Shown: positions 7,174-15,008 of the stretch, in pieces
How positions within the stretch are numbered: position 1 is the first letter of the stretch
Layout: each line of letters begins with the position of its first letter
Origin: an uncultured Sutterella sp.
GTDB taxonomy: Bacteria > Pseudomonadota > Gammaproteobacteria > Burkholderiales > Burkholderiaceae_F
Direction: 5' to 3'
Length of the DNA stretch: 21,030 bases
NCBI GenBank assembly: GCA_900767875.1
Contig: CAAGAT010000068.1
Coordinates: 1 to 21,030 of the forward strand
Notes under the pieces: model-generated
Seen by the model: the letters and a program-made list of their open reading frames with translations, nothing else
What the model was told of the DNA's origin: nothing
Database searches by the model: none
Program-made: the position numbers and the translations under genes

Positions 7174-8301
7174 TCAGGGCGCTTTCTTGAGCGTCAGGAG
7201 CGTGATTTCGTCGACCGTGCCGATGCGCAGCAGCAAGCCGATCCACACGTCGGTGCCCTGATTGACGTACAGCTGCAGGTCTCCGACCGGGTAGAGCCCC
7301 TTGACGAAGCCTTCGTTGAGTTTGCTCACGACCGGATACAGGGGCGTGATCTGCCCGCCGTGCGTGTGGCCCGAGAGCATCAGGTCGGCCTTGCCCACGT
7401 AGCGGGGCGCGTACTTGGGCTGGTGCGACAACAGAAGGCGAAAGCCGACGTCCGCGGGAACGCCCGTCAGGGCCTTGTCGATGTCGGGCATCTCGCGCCC
7501 GTAGCGGGCGGCCATGGGATCGGTGAGACCGATCACGGCGAGCTTGGTGCCGTTGACGTCAACGACGTCGTTGGCATTGGCGAGCCACTTTAAGCCCAGC
7601 GTCGGGAAAAAGCGCCGCCAGCCCTCGTAGTCGACGTAATGCTCGTGGTTGCCCTCGATGGCGTAAACGCCGTAGCGGGCCTTGAGGTCCTTAAGGGGCA
7701 GCAAGTCCTCTCCCCTCTTTTCGGGCGTGCCGTCGACCTGATCGCCCGTGACGGCAATGAGGTCGGGATGAAGCTCGTTGGTGGTTTTGACGATCTCGCG
7801 CACGCGATCGGCCCGAAAGACGGCCGAGACGTGCATGTCGCTGATCTGCGCAATACGGAAGCCCTCAAGTTGCGCGGGCAGGTTTTTGACGTAGACGGTC
7901 TGCTCGACAACCTCAAGGTTGACCACGGATTTGATGAGGCCCAACACGGCAAAGGAGGCGGAAATCGTCACGATGGCGCCCGCCAGGATCCGGCTTTTGC
8001 CCAGCGCCGGAAACGGGAGCCCCAAAATGCGCAGCGGCACGCTCACCGCTTCGCGGGCGGCGATGAGCACGGCCGTGAGAAGCGTGAAGTTTTGCAGAAG
8101 GCTCCCCGCCACCATCAGCCAGGCGGGCAGATCGGGCGCGACCATGGAGCCGCCGACAAAGCGGGCGATGGTCGGGAAAAAGGCGCCCGGCAAAATGGCC
8201 GCGAGCATGACGAGGCGGTGACGCCGCTCGTGCACCACCGGCATGATGCCGCGCACATAGATGAGCACGGCCAGCAGCAGATAGATCACCACAAAACGCA
8301 T
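7174..8301 (-). CDS. Membrane-anchored metallophosphoesterase (YkuE/YaeI-like)
   Basis: A 375-residue protein with several hydrophobic segments in the first 140 residues (near 1-20, 30-50, 62-84 and 105-125) and a calcineurin-like phosphoesterase domain after that. Two-metal motifs appear in order: ISDMH, TGDQVDG, EGNHEHY, LLLSHQP and SGHTHGGQ. Relatives in the YkuE/YaeI group act on membrane-associated phosphoesters such as UDP-2,3-diacylglucosamine or are of unknown substrate. LpxH-type activity is possible but cannot be read from sequence. The ATG at 8301 has a strong CGGAGG 7-8 bases upstream. It follows the sensor kinase gene by 31 bases and precedes dxr by 40, so the three look cotranscribed. 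Fold and metal site are firm; substrate is open. Confidence 0.9.
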   Translation of the reverse strand: MRFVVIYLLLAVLIYVRGIMPVVHERRHRLVMLAAILPGAFFPTIARFVGGSMVAPDLPAWLMVAGSLLQNFTLLTAVLIAAREAVSVPLRILGLPFPALGKSRILAGAIVTISASFAVLGLIKSVVNLEVVEQTVYVKNLPAQLEGFRIAQISDMHVSAVFRADRVREIVKTTNELHPDLIAVTGDQVDGTPEKRGEDLLPLKDLKARYGVYAIEGNHEHYVDYEGWRRFFPTLGLKWLANANDVVDVNGTKLAVIGLTDPMAARYGREMPDIDKALTGVPADVGFRLLLSHQPKYAPRYVGKADLMLSGHTHGGQITPLYPVVSKLNEGFVKGLYPVGDLQLYVNQGTDVWIGLLLRIGTVDEITLLTLKKAP

Positions 8302-8332
8302 CGGGTGCCTCCGTTGGGTTGGATGCGGCGCG

Positions 8333-10288
8333 TCAGCGTGCCGACTGCGCCTGCATCTTCAGACCGGCCTGGCTGTCGTCGCCCGTGATGACGAGCTCGA
8401 CGCAGGTGCCGCTCTTAAAGATCGAGGGCGAGACGGCGCCCACCGTCACCTGCGCGCCGATACGCATGGCGCGCTCCTTCATGATGTTAAGGCCCACGTG
8501 ACGCTTGCTGCGCTTTAAGAGAATCGCCTGATCAATGCCCACGCCGTTGTCGATGACGGCCAGCCGGAAGTGCTCGCCGTTTTGAATGTTCACGAGCACC
8601 TGCGTGGCCTTGGAGTGCTTGCGCACGTTCGCCAGAGCCTCCTGCATGATGAAGATGGCCTGAATCTTTTGGCGGTCCGTCAGCACCGCCTCGGGGCCGG
8701 TGACCGTGAGCTTGACCGGCAACTTGGTCTGCGACTCGAACCGGTCGATCACAATGTCGATGGCTTCCGAGAAGCTTTCCGTGTGCACGCGCTCGCGGAA
8801 ATTCAGGAGCAGTTCTCGTACGTCCTCGTACGACTCCTGCACGCCCGCCTTGATCTGCGCCACGGTCGTGTCGATGAGTTCCTGATCCTTGGTCTGCAGG
8901 CCGCTTTCCAAAAGCTGCACCTGAAGATTGAGGAACGAGAGCGACTGTGCGATCGAGTCGTGCAGGCCCTGGGCCATCAGATTGCGTTCCTGCACCACGG
9001 CGTACTGCTGTTCGCGCTCGATCATGCGCACGCTGTCGACGGCCACCCCAAGGTGCGAGCCAAAGCTCTCGTAGAGCTTGTAGGTCTGCGCGAGCAACTG
9101 CGTGTCGGGCTTGAAGTACAGCACGAAAAAGCCCAGGTCCTTCGTGCCGCTGCGCACGTGAAAGACGTAGGCGGTGTGGTAGTTGGCCTCGTCCACGCGC
9201 AGGGCCGAGAGGAAATCGGCGGGCGTGCCCGCGGAAATGCGCAGGGGCAGGTCGCCGCGCAGGCTGTCTTCGACGGACTCAAGCGGGATGGGATTGAGCG
9301 AGAACCACGTGAACGTGCGCTGCGGCAGGTCCATGCTTGCGGCCAGCTCCACGAGCTTGCGCTTGCGGTCAATCAAAAAGACCGCGCAGGCGTCCGCTTC
9401 GGTGTACTGCATCAGGCGCGAGGCAAAGCCCTCGCACATTTCGTCGACCGAGTGCTGCTGCGTCACAAAGCTCGTCAGTTCATACAGGTGCGAGAGGTTG
9501 CGGTTCTTCTCTTCGACCGCCTCCGTCTTTTCCTTAACCTTGGCCGCGAGGTTCTCCACCAGATCCTGCAGTCGGTCGGCCATGGCGTTAAAGTCCGAGG
9601 CGATCGCCTCAAATTCGCTTGCGCCCTTCAGGTGCAGTCGGGTGTCGAGCTTACCCTCGCGAATGGACGACAGGCCCGTTCGCACGTACTCGGTCGGCCG
9701 GATCACCCAGCTCGTGAGGAAATACATGATCCCGAAGAGGCTGCCCAGGGCCAGCACCATCAGGAGGGACTGCACCCCGGTTTGAATCCGAAGGGCCTTG
9801 TCGCGGTTGATCATGATGTGATCGTTCACGACATCGATCTGCACGATGAAGGGTTCGAGCTGTGCGTTGCGCAGCATCTGCGAGTGCCGGCGGGCCAAGA
9901 GGAACGCCGGGCCCATCTTGGTGCGCCACTCCTTGACGAGATCCTCGACGGCCGCGCGCTCGCGGTCGCGGTTAACAAAGAGCACCGAGCCGCGGGCACG
10001 CTGCTCGATGCGGTTCATCGTCTCGTCGACGGCGCGGTACATCGAGGCAAATTCGCTGCTTTTGACGTCGTCGCCCTTGAAGGTGCGCTCGGTAAAGAGG
10101 TTGAGGCGATAGACGCGCACCGACAGGCTCCCTACCTCGTACTGATAGTCGCCCGACTTTTGCACGACCTGCGTCAGATACATCTGGTAGCCGAGCGTCA
10201 CAAGAATAAAAGTGACCCACAGCGCCGTCAGGGTCAGAAGACGTGTGGAGAGCCGATCGTAAAAGCGAATCAATCGCAGAAGATTCAT
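8333..10288 (-). CDS. NarX-type sensor histidine kinase
   Basis: A 651-residue inner-membrane sensor kinase. Transmembrane helices are near 17-38 and 172-194, enclosing a mostly helical periplasmic domain of about 130 residues. A HAMP domain (about 194-247), a short coiled coil and a GAF-like domain (about 275-420) follow. The HisKA_3 dimerisation helix contains GLHDSIAQSLSFLNLQ with the predicted phosphorylated His443. The ATPase domain has the N-box (ALANVRKHSKA), DNGVGID and HVGLNIMKERA. The HDSIAQSLS string is typical of NarX/NarQ kinases. The segment GSLSVRVYRLNL (53-64) is where NarX has its nitrate-binding P-box but matches it poorly, so nitrate sensing is doubtful. No response regulator gene is in the window. 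ATG at 10288 has no obvious ribosome binding site; 97 bases separate it from parC. Confidence 0.9.
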   Translation of the reverse strand: MNLLRLIRFYDRLSTRLLTLTALWVTFILVTLGYQMYLTQVVQKSGDYQYEVGSLSVRVYRLNLFTERTFKGDDVKSSEFASMYRAVDETMNRIEQRARGSVLFVNRDRERAAVEDLVKEWRTKMGPAFLLARRHSQMLRNAQLEPFIVQIDVVNDHIMINRDKALRIQTGVQSLLMVLALGSLFGIMYFLTSWVIRPTEYVRTGLSSIREGKLDTRLHLKGASEFEAIASDFNAMADRLQDLVENLAAKVKEKTEAVEEKNRNLSHLYELTSFVTQQHSVDEMCEGFASRLMQYTEADACAVFLIDRKRKLVELAASMDLPQRTFTWFSLNPIPLESVEDSLRGDLPLRISAGTPADFLSALRVDEANYHTAYVFHVRSGTKDLGFFVLYFKPDTQLLAQTYKLYESFGSHLGVAVDSVRMIEREQQYAVVQERNLMAQGLHDSIAQSLSFLNLQVQLLESGLQTKDQELIDTTVAQIKAGVQESYEDVRELLLNFRERVHTESFSEAIDIVIDRFESQTKLPVKLTVTGPEAVLTDRQKIQAIFIMQEALANVRKHSKATQVLVNIQNGEHFRLAVIDNGVGIDQAILLKRSKRHVGLNIMKERAMRIGAQVTVGAVSPSIFKSGTCVELVITGDDSQAGLKMQAQSAR

Positions 10289-10385
10289 TTTGTTTTCTTA
10301 TCCCGGGAACGGACGGGGCGCCCTCGGTCCGATGCGACGAGCTCCCCTTTTTTCAAGCGGTGCGCCTCAAAGCCTTTGCTGTTCG

Positions 10386-13088
10386 TTATTGTGCCGTTTT
10401 GTCGCCCGCGAGCGTATCGGAAGGTGCCGCCGACTGCGTAACCGTTTGCAAACTCTCGTCGGCCTTGGGGGCGGCGATGCGCGCCACCGACTGCGGCTCG
10501 AATCGGCACGGCACAACCTTGCCCTTGCGGGCGCGGTGCGCGATGAACATGTGCCATTCGGCCGGCTTCATCGTCTTGCTGCGGTCCTCGGCCGTAGTCT
10601 TGGTGGCGCCACGTACGAGCAGGCTGTCCTCGTGCGCGAGGGCGCAGGACTCGTTAAAGGCACAGAAGAGGTCAATGCCGCCCATGAGCGTGACGCCCTT
10701 GCCGCCGCCGGCCAGCGTCCGCAATTCGTCAAGCGTAAAGACCAACAGGCGTCCGTCCTGCGCGATGCAGGCCACGTACTGCACGCCTTCGGGCAGCACG
10801 AGCGGCGGGCAGAGCTTAGCCTCCTCGCCCACGCTCACAAAGGCCTTGCCCGAGCGCACGCGGGCCGTGAGGTTCTTCAAGGAGCAGGCCAGCCCAAAGC
10901 CTTCGGTCGTGTAGAGCATCACGCGCAGCGTGTCGGGACCGGCCAGGTACCCGATGATTTCGCTGCCCGACTCGAGCTCGATAAAGCTCGTGATCGGCAG
11001 GCCGTCGCCGCGCGCCGAGGGCAGCGCCGAGACGGGCACCGAGTAGGTGCGGCCGTTGCTGCCGCACACGATGAGCGTATCGACGCTCTCGCACTCCGTC
11101 GACCACGCGTAGGCGTCGCCCTGCTTGTAGTTCATGAGCTTGGGATCGTGCCCGTGGCCGGTGCGGCAGCGCACGTAGCCCTTTTGCGAAATCACGATCG
11201 TGACGGCTTCGGCAATCTGCACGGGCTCGGCCGAGGCCTTCTGCGCCTCCTCGATCTTGGTGCGGCGCGCGTCGCCGTAGAGTTTGGCCGCTTCCTTGGT
11301 TTCCTTGGCCACGACCGCCTTGAGCGTTTTTTCGTCCGAGAGAATCTTCTCGAGCGTTTCGCGCTCGGCGTTGAGCTTGTTCATCTCCTCGTTGACCTTC
11401 TCAAATTCGAGTTTGGCCAGCTGGCGCAAGCGCAGCTCGAGAATGTCCTCGGCCTGGGCCTCGGACAGGTTGAACTCGGCCATCAGCACGCTCTTGGGGT
11501 CGTCCTCAAAGCGCACGATTTCGATGACGCGGTCGATGTTGTTGATCGCAATGACGCGGCCTTCCAAAATGTGCAGACGGGCGTTAACCTTATTGAGCCG
11601 CGCCTGCGTGCGACGCCGAACGGTTTGCAAGCGTGCCTCAACCCACTCGGAGAGGATCCGGCGCAGGTCCTTTTGCGCCGGGCGTCCGTCCGTGCCGATC
11701 ATCACCAGGTTCATCGGCGCGTTGCACTCAAGGCTCGTCTGCGACAGCAGCAGCCGCACAAAGGCGTCGCGGTCGACCTTGCTGCTCTTGGGCTCAAAGA
11801 CAAGGCGCACCTTGGTGTCCTTGTCGCACTCGTTGCGCACGCCGTCCAACACCGAGAGCATGGCGGCCTTGTTGTTGGCCTGCTCGGCCGTAATCGTCTT
11901 GCGGCCGGCCTTGGGCTTGGGATTGGTGATGTCTTCGATCTGCGAGAGCACCATTTCGGCGTTGGCCGCGGGCGGCAGCTCGTCGACCACCAGCTGCCAC
12001 TGGCCGCGCTGCAGCTCTTCGTAGTGATAGCACGCGCGCACGCGCAGCGAGCCGCGCCCTTCGGCATAGGCCTGGCGAATTTCCGACGGGCTCGAAATGA
12101 TGCGCCCGCCGCCGGGGTAATCGGGCCCGGGCAGCAACGAGAGAATCTCATCGAGCGTGGCCTCGGGGTTTTTCAACAGCAGCAGTACGGCCTGCGCCAC
12201 TTCGTTGAGGTTGTGCGAGGGAATTTCGGTGGCCATACCGACGGCAATGCCGCTGGCGCCGTTTAAAAGCACAAAGGGCAGCTTGGCGGGTAGCTCGACG
12301 GGCTCCTTAAAGGAGCCGTCGTAGTTGGCCACAAAGGGCACGTCGTCGGAGTCAAGTTCCGAGAGCAGCAACTCGGAGATTTTCGTCAGGCGCGCTTCCG
12401 TGTAACGCATGGCCGCCGGGCCGTCGCCGTCGCGCGAGCCGAAGTTGCCCTCGCCGTCCACGAGCGGATAGCGCAGGCTGAAGTCCTGGGCCATACGCAC
12501 CATCGCGTCGTACGCGGCCTGATCGCCGTGCGGGTGATACTTGCCGAGCACGTCGCCGACCACGCGTGCGCACTTGACGGCCTTGGCGGGGGGATTGAGG
12601 CGCATGCGGTCCATCGCATAAAGGATGCGGCGCTGCACGGGCTTCATGCCGTCGAAGATATCGGGCAGCGCGCGGCTCTTGACGACCGACAGGGCATATT
12701 CGAGATAAGCGCCCGCGGCGTAGCGCGCCAGGGTCAGTTCGCCGTTGACTTCGGGCGGCTCGTTGTCAAAAAGAATACTCGGGATGCGAGCCTTGCCGGC
12801 CGCACCGACGGCCTTACCGGTTTCGAGCTGCGCCGGAGCCTCAGGCTCGGCCGCAGAGGCGGGGTCGGGTTCGGATTCGCTCGGATCGGGCGCGGCCGTT
12901 TGGACCTGAGTCGGCGCCGCGTCGTCCGTGATCACCTGAGCGGCCGGTTCGTTCGCCTCGGTCTGAGGCGTCGTCTCGTCCCGCACTTGCTCGTCGGTCT
13001 GATCGGCGTCCTCCTCGGGAGCCGGGGCGGAGTCCAGAGCGGCAAATAGGTCAATGGTCATCTCGGGCGTGTCTTTTTTCTTAGCCAT
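10386..13088 (-). CDS. parC: DNA topoisomerase IV subunit A
   Basis: The cleavage and rejoining subunit of topoisomerase IV, which decatenates daughter chromosomes with ParE (not in the window). The 900 residues exceed the 752 of E. coli ParC, mainly through an acidic Ala/Pro/Glu-rich N-terminal extension of about 115 residues. The core begins near LARYAAGAYLEYALSVV. The catalytic tyrosine is Tyr229 in AAMRYTEARL. The helix corresponding to the quinolone-resistance region reads HPHGDQAAYDAM: Gln190 replaces E. coli Ser80 and Asp194 replaces Glu84. The C-terminal third is a beta-pinwheel-like domain (ISQKGYVRCRTGHG). I call ParC rather than GyrA because of the FGSRDGDG sequence and the long N-terminus, but no canonical GyrA box (QRRGGKG) is visible. 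ATG at 13088 with AGGA upstream. It is followed by the sensor kinase gene. Confidence 0.92.
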   Translation of the reverse strand: MAKKKDTPEMTIDLFAALDSAPAPEEDADQTDEQVRDETTPQTEANEPAAQVITDDAAPTQVQTAAPDPSESEPDPASAAEPEAPAQLETGKAVGAAGKARIPSILFDNEPPEVNGELTLARYAAGAYLEYALSVVKSRALPDIFDGMKPVQRRILYAMDRMRLNPPAKAVKCARVVGDVLGKYHPHGDQAAYDAMVRMAQDFSLRYPLVDGEGNFGSRDGDGPAAMRYTEARLTKISELLLSELDSDDVPFVANYDGSFKEPVELPAKLPFVLLNGASGIAVGMATEIPSHNLNEVAQAVLLLLKNPEATLDEILSLLPGPDYPGGGRIISSPSEIRQAYAEGRGSLRVRACYHYEELQRGQWQLVVDELPPAANAEMVLSQIEDITNPKPKAGRKTITAEQANNKAAMLSVLDGVRNECDKDTKVRLVFEPKSSKVDRDAFVRLLLSQTSLECNAPMNLVMIGTDGRPAQKDLRRILSEWVEARLQTVRRRTQARLNKVNARLHILEGRVIAINNIDRVIEIVRFEDDPKSVLMAEFNLSEAQAEDILELRLRQLAKLEFEKVNEEMNKLNAERETLEKILSDEKTLKAVVAKETKEAAKLYGDARRTKIEEAQKASAEPVQIAEAVTIVISQKGYVRCRTGHGHDPKLMNYKQGDAYAWSTECESVDTLIVCGSNGRTYSVPVSALPSARGDGLPITSFIELESGSEIIGYLAGPDTLRVMLYTTEGFGLACSLKNLTARVRSGKAFVSVGEEAKLCPPLVLPEGVQYVACIAQDGRLLVFTLDELRTLAGGGKGVTLMGGIDLFCAFNESCALAHEDSLLVRGATKTTAEDRSKTMKPAEWHMFIAHRARKGKVVPCRFEPQSVARIAAPKADESLQTVTQSAAPSDTLAGDKTAQ

Positions 13089-13145
13089 GGCGTCAGTCCT
13101 GCGGGCGTCGCGATCCGTTTGAGTAGTCTCGGAAAAAAGTTAATT

Positions 13146-14459
13146 CTAGCCGTTTGCGTCCGTCTGACTCATTTCCAGCGGCAGCGCGCCGTCCTTGGCC
13201 GGAGCGCCCGGTTCAATCGACTCGACGTCCTTGAGGCGGCGCTCCATCACATTGGTGCGGGTGCGCATGGCCGAAATGGCGGTCTTGACCGAATCAATGC
13301 GCTTTTCCATGCTGCCCACGCTCTCGGCAAAGCGGGCGAACTCGGCCTTGACCTCACTGAGAAGGCGCCAAACTTCGGCGCTCTTTTGCTCGATGGCCAG
13401 GGTGCGAAAGCCCATCTGAAGACTGTTGAGGAACGCGGCCAGCACCGTCGGGCCCACGATCGTGACGTGGCACTCGCGCTGCACGCGCTCCACGAGCCCG
13501 GCAATGCGCAGCACTTCCCCGAAAAGGCTTTCGGCGGGCAGATACATCACCGCAAACTCGGTCGTGTAGGGTACCTCGACATACTTGTCGCGGATTTTCT
13601 GCGCCTCGGTGAGAATGCGCGTCTGCAGCGCCTTGCGCGCGGCGGCCTCCATCTCGGGGTCGGCCGCTTCCGAGGCGGCCACCAATCGCTCGTAGTCTTC
13701 GGTCGGGAACTTGGCGTCGATGGGCAGCAGCACGTGACTGCCCGGTTCGACCGCGGGCAGCCGCACGGCAAATTCCACGCGATCGCGCGAGCCCGGACGC
13801 GTGGCCACGTTGGTGTCGTACTGCTCGGGCGTGAGCAGGTCGGAAAGAATCATCCCGAGCTGCACTTCCCCGAAGGTACCGCGGGTTTTGACGTTGGTGA
13901 GCACGCGTCTTAAGCCGTCGACGTTTTGCGCCATGCGGCGCATTTCCCCCAGACCGCGGTGCACTTCCAACAGCTGCCCCTCCACCGTTTTGAAGGATTC
14001 GGTCAGGCGGGTGTTGAGCGTAGCCGAGAGTTTTTCGTCCACCGTGTTGCGCATGGACTCCAGAGCCTTTTCATTGGTCTGGCGCATGGCGGCAAGCTCC
14101 TTATCGAGCGAAGCGCGCAGGCCGCTGACCGCGTTTTGCACCGTCTCGTTCATCTGCGCCAGACGCCGCTCCTGGGCTTGGCTGCCCGAGTCGATGAGCC
14201 CGAGGAAATTGACGAAGTGCGCGCTTTGCGTGCTTTTGAGGTCCGAGTCGGCCGCGAGCATCTGACGCGAGAGCGCCTCGATGCGCTCCATCGTGGTGCT
14301 GGCCGTCTGCGCCGACAGGGCGCGCATGGTGTCGGCCTCGGCCTGCTGACGGCGCGTGAGCTCCGACGTGCGAATGAACAGCACGACAACCGCCGCGGCG
14401 GCGATGAGACTGACCACGAGCACCGCGGCCGTCATCAGGGGCAGGTAGGCCCCGAGCAT
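13146..14459 (-). CDS. rmuC: RmuC family DNA recombination protein
   Basis: A 437-residue protein of the RmuC family, which limits inversions between short inverted repeats in E. coli; a nuclease role is proposed but not settled. A hydrophobic segment at the N-terminus (VLVVSLIAAAAVVVLFI) is followed by a long helical, coiled-coil-prone region and then the conserved RmuC core (RGTFGEVQLG, FPTEDYERL, YLPAESLF, GPTVLAAFLNSLQMGF). E. coli RmuC has 475 residues. I chose the ATG at 14459 because AGGAA lies 9 bases upstream. The ATG at 14504 adds 15 residues but has a CAGG only 2 bases away. parC follows 57 bases later, so the two may share a transcript. Confidence 0.9.
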   Translation of the reverse strand: MLGAYLPLMTAAVLVVSLIAAAAVVVLFIRTSELTRRQQAEADTMRALSAQTASTTMERIEALSRQMLAADSDLKSTQSAHFVNFLGLIDSGSQAQERRLAQMNETVQNAVSGLRASLDKELAAMRQTNEKALESMRNTVDEKLSATLNTRLTESFKTVEGQLLEVHRGLGEMRRMAQNVDGLRRVLTNVKTRGTFGEVQLGMILSDLLTPEQYDTNVATRPGSRDRVEFAVRLPAVEPGSHVLLPIDAKFPTEDYERLVAASEAADPEMEAAARKALQTRILTEAQKIRDKYVEVPYTTEFAVMYLPAESLFGEVLRIAGLVERVQRECHVTIVGPTVLAAFLNSLQMGFRTLAIEQKSAEVWRLLSEVKAEFARFAESVGSMEKRIDSVKTAISAMRTRTNVMERRLKDVESIEPGAPAKDGALPLEMSQTDANG

Positions 14460-14748
14460 CGTTGAGAATTCCTGCACTTTGTGCGCGCTCCCGGATAAAG
14501 ACATTGCCTGTGGAATCGGCCGCTAGCGTAGCAGGAAAGACGCCGATCAGAAAGGTTCGTTCGCGGGCGGGAAAGTGTGTTCTGCCGCCGGCGCCGTCGG
14601 CGTTCGCAATGCTGAGGAAGACGTCGCCCGGATTCCCTTGGCAACGCTGCAAGGTGCCCAAAGCCCGACAACGTAACCGGCCGCACGAAACCAATCGGAT
14701 ACCCTTTTGAAATCGCTTGTCTTTTGACAGCCAAAGGCAATTACGATC

Positions 14749-14776
14749 TTGAAAAATCCGTTGACTTGGTTAGACT
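14749..14776 (+). promoter_or_regulatory. Possible promoter of the plus-strand RNA
   Basis: TTGAAA (14749-14754) and TAGACT (14771-14776) lie 16 bases apart, matching 5 and 4 of 6 consensus positions. Initiation about 7 bases later would start the RNA at the base of its long stem near 14783. A perfect TTGACA at 14724-14729 has no -10 partner at the right distance. Confidence 0.3.
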
Positions 14777-14780
14777 GGGT

Positions 14781-14886
14781 CTCCCGGGTCGTGAGGTGCG
14801 AACGCTGGCCTCCGAAGTCCGTGACAGCTTTACGACATTGGCGGTGCGACCCGGGAGCCTGCTCATCGAACGGAGCGGGCTTTTTT
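14781..14886 (+). ncRNA. Candidate structured small RNA of about 105 nt
   Basis: Two elements in tandem suggest an independent transcript. First, CTCCCGGGTCG (14781-14791) and CGACCCGGGAG (14847-14857) form a perfect 11-bp stem enclosing about 55 bases that can make smaller hairpins (for example GAGG/CCTC). Second, GCCTGCTC/GAGCGGGC (14857-14880, one G-U pair) followed by six T residues makes a good rho-independent terminator. No gene on the plus strand precedes it, so the terminator needs another reason to exist. It does not resemble 6S, SRP RNA, 5S rRNA, tmRNA or a riboswitch that I recognise. The function is unknown, and expression is inferred. Confidence 0.45.
14857..14886 (+). terminator. 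Plus-strand rho-independent terminator
   Basis: An 8-bp stem GCCTGCTC/GAGCGGGC (14857-14864 with 14873-14880, loop of 8) is followed directly by TTTTTT. It faces the 3' end of gltS but gltS runs the other way, so it serves a plus-strand transcript. Confidence 0.7.
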
Positions 14887-14963
14887 GCATTCTGCGCCCT
14901 GCCCTGCGTCGCCTTCCCCAAGCCTTTCAAGCGGCGGATCTGCGGCGGAGCCCGCAATCAAAA

Positions 14964-14987
14964 GCGGCGGCCGTTTCCGACCACCGC
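14964..14987 (-). terminator. Rho-independent terminator after gltS
   Basis: On the minus strand GCGGTGGTC pairs with GGCCGCCGC (9 bp with two G-U pairs) around a 6-base loop and is followed by TTTTGATT. It starts 21 bases after the gltS stop. Confidence 0.7.
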
Positions 14988-15008
14988 CCTTCCCCTTTGA
15001 GCCTGCGA

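Larger units (their letters stand above)
14505..15008. other. Intergenic region between gltS and rmuC
   Basis: About 500 bases with no credible gene on either strand. It holds the gltS terminator (14964-14987), a plus-strand structured RNA candidate with its own terminator (14781-14886) and, to the left, the upstream region of rmuC, in which I could not identify a good promoter. Confidence 0.6.

Noticed and set aside
14724..14729. Perfect -35 hexamer TTGACA
   Set aside because: No acceptable -10 sequence lies 15-19 bases downstream; a neighbouring TTGAAA/TAGACT pair fits better.
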